From contig CACYQT010000004.1 of the NCBI GenBank assembly GCA_902776645.1, forward strand, positions 1 to 64,000: DNA of 64,000 nt, in the 5' to 3' direction. The first letter of the stretch is position 1. Each line of letters starts with the position of its first letter. This DNA is from an uncultured bacterium. GTDB taxonomy: Bacteria > Verrucomicrobiota > Lentisphaeria > Oligosphaerales > Oligosphaeraceae. Below the pieces are notes generated by a model. That model was given only the letters and a program-made list of their open reading frames with translations, was not told the origin of the DNA and searched no databases. Made by a program: the position numbers and the translations under genes. This document shows, piece after piece, positions 33,996-43,078 of this stretch.

Positions 33996-35293
33996 TCAAT
34001 TCCCCTTCAACGAACGGGCAGTCTCCGCCATCTTCTTCGCGGCATCCTCCGGCGTCATCGTGCCGGCGAACAGATTCTGCGTCGTGTTCGAATGCTCGAC
34101 GCCGAGTCGGGCGGGCAGGAACTGGTCGTAGTAGGGCTGCAGCGTATCCGCCTTGTCCAGAAGCTCCAACGCCAGCCGCGTCGGGGCGGGCAGCAGCTCC
34201 TTCTGCTCCGCCGTCGTCTTCACGGCGGGAATGCGGCCGATCTTGCACCAATCGGCGACGACTTGCCCATCCGTCAGGGCTTCAAGGAGTTCCACCGCCA
34301 GTTGCGGCTCCTTGCAGGCGCTGGAGACGGCGAAACCGCAGTTGACGCCGCCCAACACCGTCCGCAGATCGCCCTTTCCACCCGCGACGGCGGGGAACGG
34401 GACGGGAATCATGTCCGCCATGAAGTCCGGATTCTCCTCCTTCACGCGGGCGACGATCCAGCTGCCCGTCAGATACATGGCGGCCTTCCCGTTGATGAAC
34501 GACGTGCGGGCCACATCGTCCTCCAAGGCGTTGAAGCCGACGGAGAACGCGTTGGCGTCGATCAGCTGGCGGAGCATCTTGCCGGCCGTCACGAAGGCCG
34601 CGTCGTCGAACGCGGCACCGTCCTTTCCGGCGGCGGCGTCCAAAAACAGCTGCGTGCCGCCGCAACGATTCGCCAGATAGCAGAAATAGAAGGCGCCAGG
34701 CCATTTTTTCATGTTTCCGAGGGCCAGCGGCGTGACTTTCTTCTCGCGGAACGCCGCCGAAACGGCCAGAAGCTCCTCGAACGTCTTCGGATAGGCAAGG
34801 CCGTTCGCGTCGAACAACTTCTTGTCGCACCACAGCGTCACGGCGCTCAAATCCAGCGGGACGGAATATAAATCTCCGCCGTTGCGGCAGATTGAGAGCG
34901 CGGAATCAATAAACCGCCCTTCCCAATCGTTACTTTTGGCGTACTCGTTCAAGCATAGCACCTTCCCCTGGCGGATGTATTCGGACGTCTGTCCGCCTGC
35001 GCCCCACGTGAAGAAAACGTCCGGCGAGTTGCCGCTCGCCATCTCGTTCGCCAGCTTGACCTTGTACGCGTCGTTTTCGAACGTCTGCACGATGACTTTC
35101 ACGCCCGGATGGGCCGCCTCGAAGCGCTTCACGGCGCCTCAAGCACTTCCTTCGGGCCGGAATAGTTCATGATATGCCAGAACGTCAGCGTCTTCGCGGC
35201 GGCCTCCTCCTTCCCGGACGGAGCCTTTCCGCAACCGAAGACGACCGACATCAAGACAATCACCACGATAAAATCACGAAAAAATTGGAACAT
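33996..35293 (-). CDS. ABC-transporter sugar-binding lipoprotein (family 1), frameshifted
   Basis: From 35132 downward the frame encodes an extracellular solute-binding protein family 1: KRFEAAHPGVKVIVQTFEND, SPDVFFTWGAGGQTSEYI, AMYLTGSWIVARVKEENPD, VNCGFAVSSACKEPQLAVELLEAL. The natural N-terminus lies in another frame: ATG at 35293 gives MFQFFRDFIVVIVLMSVVFG with a lipobox Cys at 21, then KTLTFWHIMNYSGPKEVLEA, and meets TGA at ~35131. One extra base near 35133-35137 (GCGCCG to GCGGCCG) restores ...LEAAVKRFEAAHPG. So the gene lacks one base, by mutation or assembly error. No permease or ATPase genes are adjacent. A terminator-bearing tRNA gene follows. Confidence 0.88.
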
Positions 35294-35399
35294 TGAAATC
35301 TAGTCCTTATGTTAATAGGTTTACACATGATTCTTGAATCAACGTCCCTAATGTAAACCGATTTTCCATATTGGCAAAACAACAAGACCTTCAACGACC

Positions 35400-37655
35400 A
35401 TGAGATGTCTTAAAAATATTTTCCTTTTCCTGCTGCTCGGCGTCATCGCGCTGCATGCGCAGGACAATCCGGCAGCCGCTCCACAACAGCAGGCCAAGCC
35501 GGCAGCCGCCCCGCAGGCGAAGCCGAAAAACGCGCAGGACACGGTGGCATGGCATGAAAAATCCGCCGCCGCCCGAATCCGCTTCAACGTCTTCTCCAAA
35601 CGGTCGCCCGTCATCTTCGTGCCCGTTCCGACGGAACTGTCTGACGCGAAAAACGTCGCCGCCATCGACGACCGCGGAACGCGCCTTGAAGCCGTTCCGT
35701 TTTTCCGTGACGGAAAGCTCTTCGGAGCGGCCGTGAACGCCGCCAAGCTGACGGCGCCCGGCGGGCAGCCGCCGAACGTCCGCCTCAACGCCTCCCTCTA
35801 TCTTCTGCCGGAGCCGCCAAAAGAGACGGCCGCCTGGGCGGCCCCGTCCGTCCGCGCCTCCCGCCATGGGCAGACGTTGACGACGCGCGCCTTCACGGCG
35901 GCGGAAATGCTCCGCCTCTACGCCAATCTGAAGCCGCGCAGGAATTTCCTTCCGGCCCAGACCGTCGACAGTTTCGGCGCGATTCCCGAAGGCAACCCCA
36001 GATGGCAGTCGCCGCCGGAAACGACCTACGGCGTCTCCGTCTTCACGTGGGAGGCGTTCTGGAACGTCGAAAAACAACAGGCAGTCCGTTTCGGCGGCGA
36101 CCAGACGCATGTCGCGTGGACGGTTCTTCTCGACGGCAAACCGGTCGCCAACTGGCAGGCCACGGGAGACGTTGAAATCCGCAAGGATGGCGGCAGCTTC
36201 GGCGCCGCCGTCGATGTCGCCCCCGGCCTCCACGCCCTGCAGTTTCTCGCCGTCCAATGCCTCCATCAGCCTATCCCCAAGCTACTTGTGAAAGACGCGG
36301 CGGACAAGGAAGGCGCGGGGCAGCCGCCGTCCGGCCTCTTCCCGATCCAACGCCCCTTCCTCTTCGGCGTGGAGGTCAACGGCCATCCGGAAGCCTCCGT
36401 CATCGGCAGCGTCTACCAGGAGCAGGCCTTTTATTTCCAGCAGACGGAGCAGACCGTCGTGTCTTACCGCTTGTCGTCAAACGGAAAGACCGTCCTCCTT
36501 CCGAACGGCTCCTCCACTCCCGCCCCCGTCTGGCAGAACCACGCCATCAGCGCCCATGCCGACTATCCGTCCGTCCAACTGAAAGCCGCTTCGGCGACCT
36601 ATACGTTCCCGGGCTTCGCACGCTGGACGCAGGGCGTCGCCGCCAACTTCCATGCGCATGTCGGCGGCTTGACGCCGCTTGTCCGCCACGGCGATCCGCT
36701 GACGGGCGATCTCCGTGTCCAATGGCCGGAATCCATTCCGCCGGATATCCGCAATCTTCTGAAATTCAACGTCCAGCAGCAAAAGCAAGACGGCAGCCCG
36801 TCCGCCCCGTCCGCCGAAGTGGCCGCCGACACAACGGAAATGTTCCCCTTCAGCCTGCCGGTCGCGGATGACACGGCGGCCATCGTCTTCACGCCGGATT
36901 TCGCGGGCGTGGCGCCGTTCCCGCCCGTGACCGTCAAAATCCTCCGTTCGAAAGATGCGACGGCCAACATAACCGCCCAAGGCACGGCTCTTTATGAAAA
37001 CGGCAATTCGGATGCGTGCCGCGTGGCCTTCATCATGGATCCGCTGCCGGACACGCCGCCTGAAACAACGGCGTCCGCCTATCCGGACTCCCTGTTCATT
37101 CTCGACGATTTCATCGCCACCGCCAACGCCCCGCAGGCCAACATCCTCCCCGAAACGCTTCTGACAGAATACTTTCAGCATACGCCGCTGACGCAGGTCA
37201 CCCACGCCGCCGTCCACTGCCCGCCCGGAACGGACGATTTCATCGCCATTCCCGCCAATCTTTCGGCGATGACCGGCCTCAAGCCGAAAACCGCCCTGCT
37301 GGCCATCGGATACGAGCCGCTCAAGGCGGGCCTCAGCCCGCTGGACGCGACGGATCAGATCCTCTTCGCCGCGCAGGCCTGCCAGGCCCACGGCATCCAG
37401 CCGATCTTCGTGACGCTGCCGCCGCTGCCCGAAATCGCCGCGGAGACCTCCCGCCTCGCGGCCCTCTATCTGAAGGAACTCGCCCTGCGCACGAACACGC
37501 CGGTCATCGACCTCTATGCGCAGGCCATGATCGAACACGTCAACACAGGCGAATGGCGTCTCGCCGACTCCATCACCATTCCGACATTGAACAACACGGG
37601 CCGCATCTGGGTGATCCAGAAGACCGCCACCCGCCTCATGAAGCTTTTCAAGTAA
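35400..37655 (+). CDS. Large secreted protein with PA14-like and degenerate SGNH-like regions (putative polysaccharide-operon partner)
   Basis: The 751-residue protein has a signal peptide (NIFLFLLLGVIALHAQ) and an Ala/Pro/Gln-rich linker (about 22-45). The middle (about 200-290: TYGVSVFTWEAFWNVEKQQAVRFGGDQTHVAW ... GLHALQFLAV) resembles a PA14-type sugar-binding sandwich. The C-terminal ~200 residues (FILDDFIATANAP..., LAIGYEPLKAGLSPLDATDQILFAAQACQAHGIQPIFVTLPPLPEI, TPVIDLYAQAM) look like an SGNH fold lacking its Ser and His motifs. Next, 30 bp on, is a processive glycosyltransferase. I infer a periplasmic binding or acetyl-modifying helper for an extracellular glycan. Confidence 0.6.
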   Translation: MRCLKNIFLFLLLGVIALHAQDNPAAAPQQQAKPAAAPQAKPKNAQDTVAWHEKSAAARIRFNVFSKRSPVIFVPVPTELSDAKNVAAIDDRGTRLEAVPFFRDGKLFGAAVNAAKLTAPGGQPPNVRLNASLYLLPEPPKETAAWAAPSVRASRHGQTLTTRAFTAAEMLRLYANLKPRRNFLPAQTVDSFGAIPEGNPRWQSPPETTYGVSVFTWEAFWNVEKQQAVRFGGDQTHVAWTVLLDGKPVANWQATGDVEIRKDGGSFGAAVDVAPGLHALQFLAVQCLHQPIPKLLVKDAADKEGAGQPPSGLFPIQRPFLFGVEVNGHPEASVIGSVYQEQAFYFQQTEQTVVSYRLSSNGKTVLLPNGSSTPAPVWQNHAISAHADYPSVQLKAASATYTFPGFARWTQGVAANFHAHVGGLTPLVRHGDPLTGDLRVQWPESIPPDIRNLLKFNVQQQKQDGSPSAPSAEVAADTTEMFPFSLPVADDTAAIVFTPDFAGVAPFPPVTVKILRSKDATANITAQGTALYENGNSDACRVAFIMDPLPDTPPETTASAYPDSLFILDDFIATANAPQANILPETLLTEYFQHTPLTQVTHAAVHCPPGTDDFIAIPANLSAMTGLKPKTALLAIGYEPLKAGLSPLDATDQILFAAQACQAHGIQPIFVTLPPLPEIAAETSRLAALYLKELALRTNTPVIDLYAQAMIEHVNTGEWRLADSITIPTLNNTGRIWVIQKTATRLMKLFK

Positions 37656-37685
37656 CACGCCATCCCCCATACCTTAATTAATATC

Positions 37686-39101
37686 ATGCCAAAAATCATC
37701 GACCTGACAACCCATAACGCGGACAACCCCTACGAGCCGCGCGGCTTCCCGCAAGCCACGCTCACCGTCTGCAAATGGCAGAAGACGGCGCTCTGGCTGC
37801 TCGTGATCGGGCTCGTCGCCTGGGCCATCATGGACTGGCGTTCCGAACTCTTCATCATCAACCTCCTGCTGACAATCTTCTATCTGGCATCGACGCTATA
37901 CCGCATGCTCATCATCGAGCTCGCCCTCCAGAAGCCGCGCGAAATCCAGCTGACGCCCGAAGAGCTCGCCACGCCGCCGAACGGCCGCGAATGGCCGCGC
38001 TACATGGTCATCCTCCCCATGTACCATGAAGGCGACATCCTCCCGCATCTCGTCGACGGCCTCTCCAAGCTCGACTATCCGAAAAACAGGCTCGAAATCC
38101 GCCTGCTCATCGAAGAGGACGACGACGAGACCATGGGCGTCGCGAAATCCCTCAACCTCAAGCCGCCGTTCGTCATCAAGCCGATTCCGAAATCCTACCC
38201 GCGCACGAAACCGAAGGCCTGCAACGTCGCCATCGAAGACGGCGACGCGGAGTTTCTCGTCATCTACGACGCGGAGGACAAGCCCGAACCGGACCAGCTG
38301 AAAAAAGCCGCCCACGCCTTCGCAAAATGCCCGAAGGAAGTCGCCTGCATCCAGGCCAAGCTCGGATTCTACAATCCCGACCAGAACCTCCTGACCAAAT
38401 GCTTCACGGCGGACTACGCCACATGGTTCGGCCTCTGCCTGCCGGGCCTCGACTGCCTACAGGCCCCCATCCCCCTTGGCGGAACATCCAACCACTTCCG
38501 CCTGAATGTCTTGCGCAAGGTCGGCGGGTGGGACGAATACAACGTGACGGAAGACTGCGACCTCGGCCTGCGGCTCTTCGCGGGCGGCTGGCGGACACGC
38601 GTGCTCGAATCCTCCACATGGGAGCAGGCCTGCCCGAACCTCCTCTTCTGGATCAAGCAGCGCTCCCGCTGGGTGAAAGGCTATATCCAGACCTATCTCA
38701 TTCATACACGCGACTTTATCGGTCTCCACAAGCGCTTCGGCCTGTGGAACAGCATCCAGTTCCACCTGCTCATCGGCGGCTCCTTCTTCAGCCAGCTCAT
38801 CAATCCGTTCTACTGGCTGATGACGCTCATCTGGCTCGTCTTCCGCCCGAGCGGCGTCGACGCCTTCTTCCCCGCGCCCATCTTCGTCATGGGCTCCTTC
38901 TGCCTCTTCATCGGCAATTTCATCTTCGCCTACACGGCCGCCATCGCCTGTGTCAGACGCGGCGCGGGCCATCTCGCCAAAATCGGCATCCTCATGCCGT
39001 TCTACTGGCTGATGATCAGCATCGCCGCCTGGAAAGGCTTCCTCCAGCTATTCACCAACCCGCACCATTGGGAAAAGACCAAGCACTTCGCGACCAAATA
39101 A
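37686..39101 (+). CDS. Processive family 2 glycosyltransferase (membrane)
   Basis: A 471-residue membrane enzyme. Two helices (about 34-75) precede a cytoplasmic GT-A domain with DAED at 195-198, TEDCD at 288-292 and the processive QRSRW motif at 325-329, then about four helices (345-460). This is the cellulose/hyaluronan-synthase type layout. It should polymerise a beta-linked glycan and export it across the inner membrane. No PilZ domain is present. It lies between a secreted PA14/SGNH-like protein and a polytopic membrane protein, all on one strand with gaps of 30 and 33 bp, so they probably form one operon. Confidence 0.85.
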   Translation: MPKIIDLTTHNADNPYEPRGFPQATLTVCKWQKTALWLLVIGLVAWAIMDWRSELFIINLLLTIFYLASTLYRMLIIELALQKPREIQLTPEELATPPNGREWPRYMVILPMYHEGDILPHLVDGLSKLDYPKNRLEIRLLIEEDDDETMGVAKSLNLKPPFVIKPIPKSYPRTKPKACNVAIEDGDAEFLVIYDAEDKPEPDQLKKAAHAFAKCPKEVACIQAKLGFYNPDQNLLTKCFTADYATWFGLCLPGLDCLQAPIPLGGTSNHFRLNVLRKVGGWDEYNVTEDCDLGLRLFAGGWRTRVLESSTWEQACPNLLFWIKQRSRWVKGYIQTYLIHTRDFIGLHKRFGLWNSIQFHLLIGGSFFSQLINPFYWLMTLIWLVFRPSGVDAFFPAPIFVMGSFCLFIGNFIFAYTAAIACVRRGAGHLAKIGILMPFYWLMISIAAWKGFLQLFTNPHHWEKTKHFATK

Positions 39102-39134
39102 CCATATCCTCCGCACTCCGCCGTGCAACATACC

Positions 39135-40670
39135 ATGCAACCAGCCACACCTGTCAAACCTAGCGAACCGACACCCATCGTCAATACGCCCATATTGGCG
39201 TGGTACGCGTGTTTTCTCGTCCTCGCCATCGCCAGAATCCAGCTCGGCGGCGCACCATGCCTCCAGCTCTCCATCCACCAGAGCATCGTCGATTCCATTC
39301 TCGCAGGCAACGACTGGGGACGCCAGGCCCTCATCGGCAATCTCGACAACCCGTTCCTGCCGACCGTCGCCCTGCTGGCCGTCAACGTCTTCTGCCGCAT
39401 TTTCGGCGGGGAGCCGGGCCTCCTCCTCTGCTCCGTTTCACAGGCCATCATCATGGCCTTCATCCTGCGGCTGACTTTCTCCCGCGGGAAATGGTATCTC
39501 GCCTTCGTCTCGATCATTCTGGCGACCGCCGTGCCCTTCCTGCGAAACCTGCTGTACACGTTGGATCCCAACTGGTTCTCCGCCGTCCCCGCCATCTCGG
39601 CCCTCTACTATCTCATTCGCTGGCAGGAACTTAAAAACATCCGAGATCTGATCATCGTCGCGGTTTCCATGGGATTGCTCGCCTTCGCGGGGCCGGGCGC
39701 CATCCTGATCGCCTTCTGTTTCATCGCCGTCATGGCGGAGCAATACCGCCTCAAAATGCAAGGCACCTGGCAGGACCATCGCGGCATCCGCACGATCCTC
39801 TGGGGCCCGCTCCTCTATTGCATCGCCATCTGGCTGCTTTGGAACTCGTTGATTTTCAATGACATCTTCTTTGGATTGAGGGATGCGGCCCACCGCATGA
39901 CCGTCAAAATCCTCCATCCCGCCATGCCGTTCAACTGCCTGCTCTTCCTTCCGATGGCCGTCGCGCTCGCCATTCTGTCCATCAACAGCAGCCACAGATG
40001 GAGCGCCAGATGCCTCCTTCCGGCCTGCTTCGTCATCCCGGCCGTCGCCTTCGTCTCCGCCCGCTACGGCATCGGCCCGGCCGGCCTCGGCCCGTTGACG
40101 TTCGGTCTTTTCCTATCCACCGTCTCCCTCGGCCTCTTCGCCTACTTCCCGTCCAAAACCAGCCGTTACGCCACCTACGCCGCGGCCGCCTGCACCATCG
40201 TCGCCGCATGCATTTTCAGCGACATCAATCAATCCATTGAAATTTCAAAAGATCCTGAAAAGCAACAGGAAGAAACCAGTCTTCCCGCTGAGGCCGCGGA
40301 TGCGCCGAAAGCTCAGGAACTGCTTGATTTCATCGACCAATACTGGCCTGACTCGCGAATCATCCTGGTCGGCTCGCGGCTTCCCGCCATCTATCCGGAT
40401 CCGGAGGCAAAACGCTTCGTCTCCAAAATCAATTTCAACGAAAAGGACTTCCTTGCACAAGCGGCGGAAGAACAGCTCCACATTCTTGTGCCGCCGCCGG
40501 ATGGTCGTTTCTATCCCCTTCAGAACTCCATACTTGCCGATATCCATAAAAATGGACGAGACTGGCTCTTCCTTGAAAAGGTCTTCCCGAACGACTGGCA
40601 GCTGTGGCGTTCCACCATCCCGCCGAAAGGCGAATCCAAACTCATGCGCGAGAAGACCGACAATCCTTAA
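39135..40670 (+). CDS. Polytopic membrane protein, third gene of the glycan operon
   Basis: I do not recognise this 511-residue protein. It has about 10-11 hydrophobic segments in residues 20-370 and a soluble C-terminal part (about 390-505: KAQELLDFIDQYWPDSRIILVGSRLPAIYPDPEAKRFV ... HILVPPPDG). The layout of many helices with a soluble tail is like GT-C glycosyltransferases or lipid-linked-sugar enzymes of the mannosyltransferase type, and the N-terminal loop holds the acidic GNDWG. The ATG at 39135 is preferred; the frame has a GTG at 39123. It probably works with the upstream processive glycosyltransferase. Confidence 0.55.
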   Translation: MQPATPVKPSEPTPIVNTPILAWYACFLVLAIARIQLGGAPCLQLSIHQSIVDSILAGNDWGRQALIGNLDNPFLPTVALLAVNVFCRIFGGEPGLLLCSVSQAIIMAFILRLTFSRGKWYLAFVSIILATAVPFLRNLLYTLDPNWFSAVPAISALYYLIRWQELKNIRDLIIVAVSMGLLAFAGPGAILIAFCFIAVMAEQYRLKMQGTWQDHRGIRTILWGPLLYCIAIWLLWNSLIFNDIFFGLRDAAHRMTVKILHPAMPFNCLLFLPMAVALAILSINSSHRWSARCLLPACFVIPAVAFVSARYGIGPAGLGPLTFGLFLSTVSLGLFAYFPSKTSRYATYAAAACTIVAACIFSDINQSIEISKDPEKQQEETSLPAEAADAPKAQELLDFIDQYWPDSRIILVGSRLPAIYPDPEAKRFVSKINFNEKDFLAQAAEEQLHILVPPPDGRFYPLQNSILADIHKNGRDWLFLEKVFPNDWQLWRSTIPPKGESKLMREKTDNP

Positions 40671-40691
40671 CAACAACATTTCAGGCAAACC

Positions 40692-41966
40692 ATGGCTCAC
40701 TATACATTGCGCTGCGTCGAATGCGGCCAAATCTACGACGATTCCGAAAAAGGCTTCCTTCTCGACTGCCCGGAGGGCCATGGCCCTTCCATGCTTCAGG
40801 CCGACTACTCCGTTCCAGGCTTCGAGCCCGTCGAAACGGCGAAAGGCCTCTACCGCTACCAGCATTGGCTGCCAATCCGCAGGACGTTCTCACGCGCCCC
40901 GCAAACCGTTGTTTTCCAAAGCGATGCGTTTTGCGACAAATTAGGGCTTGAAAACCTCTATTTCGCCTTCAACGGCTACTGGCCCGAACGCGAAGGCGGC
41001 ATGCCGACCTGCTCCTTCAAGGAACTGGAGGCCGCCACCGTTCTCGCGCGCATCCCCAAAGGCGAAGAGCGGACGATTGTCGTCTCCTCCGCCGGCAACA
41101 CGGGCCGCGCGTTTCTCGAATACGGTTCGCTGTTCAAAATCAACACGATGGTCGTCGTGCCCGAATTCGCCCTCCCGCAGATGTGGACGACCGTCCCCAA
41201 GGCGGACTGCGTCAAACTCGTCGTGCTGAAAGACGCGGATTATTTCGACGCCATCCAGCTGGCCAACCACATTTGCGAACTGGAGCCGTTCTTCGCCGAA
41301 GGCGGCGCCAAGAACGTCGCCAGACGGGACGGCATGGGAACCGTCATTCTCGCCGCCGCGGAAGCCATGAAAACCATCCCGCATCACTATTTCCAGGCCG
41401 TCGGCTCCGGAACAGGGGCCATCGCCACATGGGAAATGGCATGGCGGCTGATGGCCGACGGAATCTACGGGCAATGGCTGCCGCAGCTCCATCTCTCTCA
41501 GTCGGAATCCTTTACCATCATGGCGGACGCTTGGGCCGCCCAATCGCGCGATCTTCCGGACATTCCGGAAGACGAAGCCCGCGCCGCCGCCCTCAAGGCG
41601 TACTCCCCCGTCCTCAGCAACCGCAAACCGCCATACAGCCTGACTGGCGGTCTTTTCGACGCCATGACCGAATGCGCGGGACTTTTCTATGTTCCGTCAG
41701 ACGAACAAGCTAGAAAGGCCGGAGAGCTTTTCCAGGAGCTTGAGGGCATTGATCTGGACAAGGCCGCGCAGGTCTGCCTCGCCTCCCTCTTCATCGCGAA
41801 GGAGACTGGCGCCATCGGCGAAGACCACGCGATTCTTGTGAATCTGACAGGCGGCGGCGCGGAACGCGCCCATGCCGACGGCATCGCCATTCCCGCCACG
41901 CCGGATGTCGTCTTCACAAAATCGCAGGACAATCCGGACGATATCCGCAAAGCGCTCGGATTGTGA
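40692..41966 (+). CDS. Cysteate-synthase-like PLP enzyme
   Basis: The 424-residue protein matches the threonine-synthase-derived cysteate synthase family: YTLRCVECGQIY with paired Cys-8/Cys-11, YSVPGFEPVETAKGLYRYQHWLPI, FNGYWPEREGGMPTCSFKELEA (PLP Lys-110), VVSSAGNTGRAF near 130, and GSGTGAIATWE binding PLP phosphate. These enzymes make L-cysteate and phosphate from O-phosphoserine and sulfite, as first found in Methanosarcina coenzyme M synthesis; bacterial homologues feed sulfonolipids. A true threonine synthase is the main alternative, but the GYWPE and CSFKELEA blocks point to cysteate synthase. It follows the glycan operon by 21 bp. Confidence 0.8.
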   Translation: MAHYTLRCVECGQIYDDSEKGFLLDCPEGHGPSMLQADYSVPGFEPVETAKGLYRYQHWLPIRRTFSRAPQTVVFQSDAFCDKLGLENLYFAFNGYWPEREGGMPTCSFKELEAATVLARIPKGEERTIVVSSAGNTGRAFLEYGSLFKINTMVVVPEFALPQMWTTVPKADCVKLVVLKDADYFDAIQLANHICELEPFFAEGGAKNVARRDGMGTVILAAAEAMKTIPHHYFQAVGSGTGAIATWEMAWRLMADGIYGQWLPQLHLSQSESFTIMADAWAAQSRDLPDIPEDEARAAALKAYSPVLSNRKPPYSLTGGLFDAMTECAGLFYVPSDEQARKAGELFQELEGIDLDKAAQVCLASLFIAKETGAIGEDHAILVNLTGGGAERAHADGIAIPATPDVVFTKSQDNPDDIRKALGL

Positions 41967-42500
41967 TCAATCCGTGATTTCCATGATCAGCGGGGCGCCT
42001 GTCACGCGATCGACGTCGAACTGAAAATGCCGTCCGGCCACGTCGAAGCGGATAGGACGGCCGGAAGCCTGGCCGTCCGGATAGAAATAATATTTGATGT
42101 TGTCTTCGTCGTCGTAGTTGTCGTCCTCCGGCTGCCAATCAATGCTTGTGGACAGATCGTAGGACGGCTTGGCGGAGATGTAGAACGGCTCGACGCCGTC
42201 ATCCTCCGCTTTGGACAGCGCGCTGTTCGCCGGCGGAACCCACGTCATCGCAAGATTTTGCTCCGACTCTTCCACCAGAAACTGGTTGTCGCCGGGCATC
42301 AGCTTCAATGAAAGCGCCTTGCCTGTCGAGCGTGCGCGCATGCCCGTCTCCGTCACCGCGCCGCGAATGGATGTCAACGCATTCTCAACCGTCATCCGCT
42401 TGGATTCGCGGTTGATGCGCGGCACCGCGATGGTCGCCACAAGTCCGACGACCACCAGCAGCACGATGAGTTCTATCATCGTGAATCCGTGTCGATTCAT
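41967..42500 (-). CDS. gspH: Type II secretion pseudopilin GspH-like
   Basis: The 177-residue protein has a short basic leader and the prepilin site HGFTMIELIVLLVVVGLVATIAVP with Gly before Phe, then a beta-rich globular part (about 30-177) with acidic DDNYDDED. GspH caps the T2SS pseudopilus. Its stop abuts the cysteate synthase stop convergently (41966/41967). It is downstream of gspF and gspG on the same strand. Confidence 0.8.
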   Translation of the reverse strand: MNRHGFTMIELIVLLVVVGLVATIAVPRINRESKRMTVENALTSIRGAVTETGMRARSTGKALSLKLMPGDNQFLVEESEQNLAMTWVPPANSALSKAEDDGVEPFYISAKPSYDLSTSIDWQPEDDNYDDEDNIKYYFYPDGQASGRPIRFDVAGRHFQFDVDRVTGAPLIMEITD

Positions 42501-42544
42501 CTTTACCTTAGTAAATAAAGCAACTATTCAAAAATTAGTGAAGA

Positions 42545-42578
42545 CGTTTCGCCTTTGCCGACGGCGAGGACGCCGTCG
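42545..42578. repeat. CGACGGCG palindrome between gspH and gspG
   Basis: GCCGACGGCGAGGACGCCGTCGC (42554-42576) is a hairpin of the same family as those at 19031, 50697 and 61005. It lies in the 92-bp gap and could damp read-through from gspG to gspH. Confidence 0.65.
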
Positions 42579-42592
42579 CTACCACGAAAATC

Positions 42593-43018
42593 TTACTGCT
42601 CCTCGCCCCAGCAGGAGAGGTCTTTGTTGACGCCGTCGCCGCCGGAGGTCTTGTCCGCGCCATAGCTCTGGATGTCGAAACCGAACGTGTCGCCCGTCTG
42701 CGTATAGACGAAATCCATGTCCCATCCGTCTTTCGGGAGGGATTTCATATCCAGATACGGGCCGTCCCATTTCTCGCTGCCGTTCGTCGTCAGAAGTTCC
42801 TCCAGACGAGTCGGATAGTCACCGACATCCATCTTGAAGTTGCGGACCGCCGTCTTCAGCGTGGCGAGATTCGATTTCGTCGTCTCGACCTTCGCCTTCT
42901 CCAAGTTGCCCATCAGTTTCGGAACGGCCAGCGCCGCGATCATGCCGATGATCACGACCACGATCATGATTTCAATAAGCGTGAAGTTCTGTCTGCGGTT
43001 GCGTTGCATGCTTTTCAT
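42593..43018 (-). CDS. gspG: Type II secretion major pseudopilin GspG
   Basis: A 141-residue pseudopilin. The prepilin motif reads QNFTLIEIMIVVVIIGMIAALAVPKLM, with Asn instead of Gly before Phe, then the long helix KAKVETTKSNLATLKTAVRNFKMDVGDYPT and KWDGPYLDMKSLPKDGWDMDFVYTQ typical of GspG, including the calcium-loop region near 90-125. It polymerises into the T2SS pseudopilus. The odd -1 residue may mean a relaxed prepilin peptidase, as I recall for other Lentisphaerae pseudopilins (from general knowledge). Confidence 0.88.
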   Translation of the reverse strand: MKSMQRNRRQNFTLIEIMIVVVIIGMIAALAVPKLMGNLEKAKVETTKSNLATLKTAVRNFKMDVGDYPTRLEELLTTNGSEKWDGPYLDMKSLPKDGWDMDFVYTQTGDTFGFDIQSYGADKTSGGDGVNKDLSCWGEEQ

Positions 43019-43078
43019 CTTTCTCGGATCCTTATGGTTTAATGGTTTGAATAATGTCCTTCTCTTCTGGGCAAGCGG

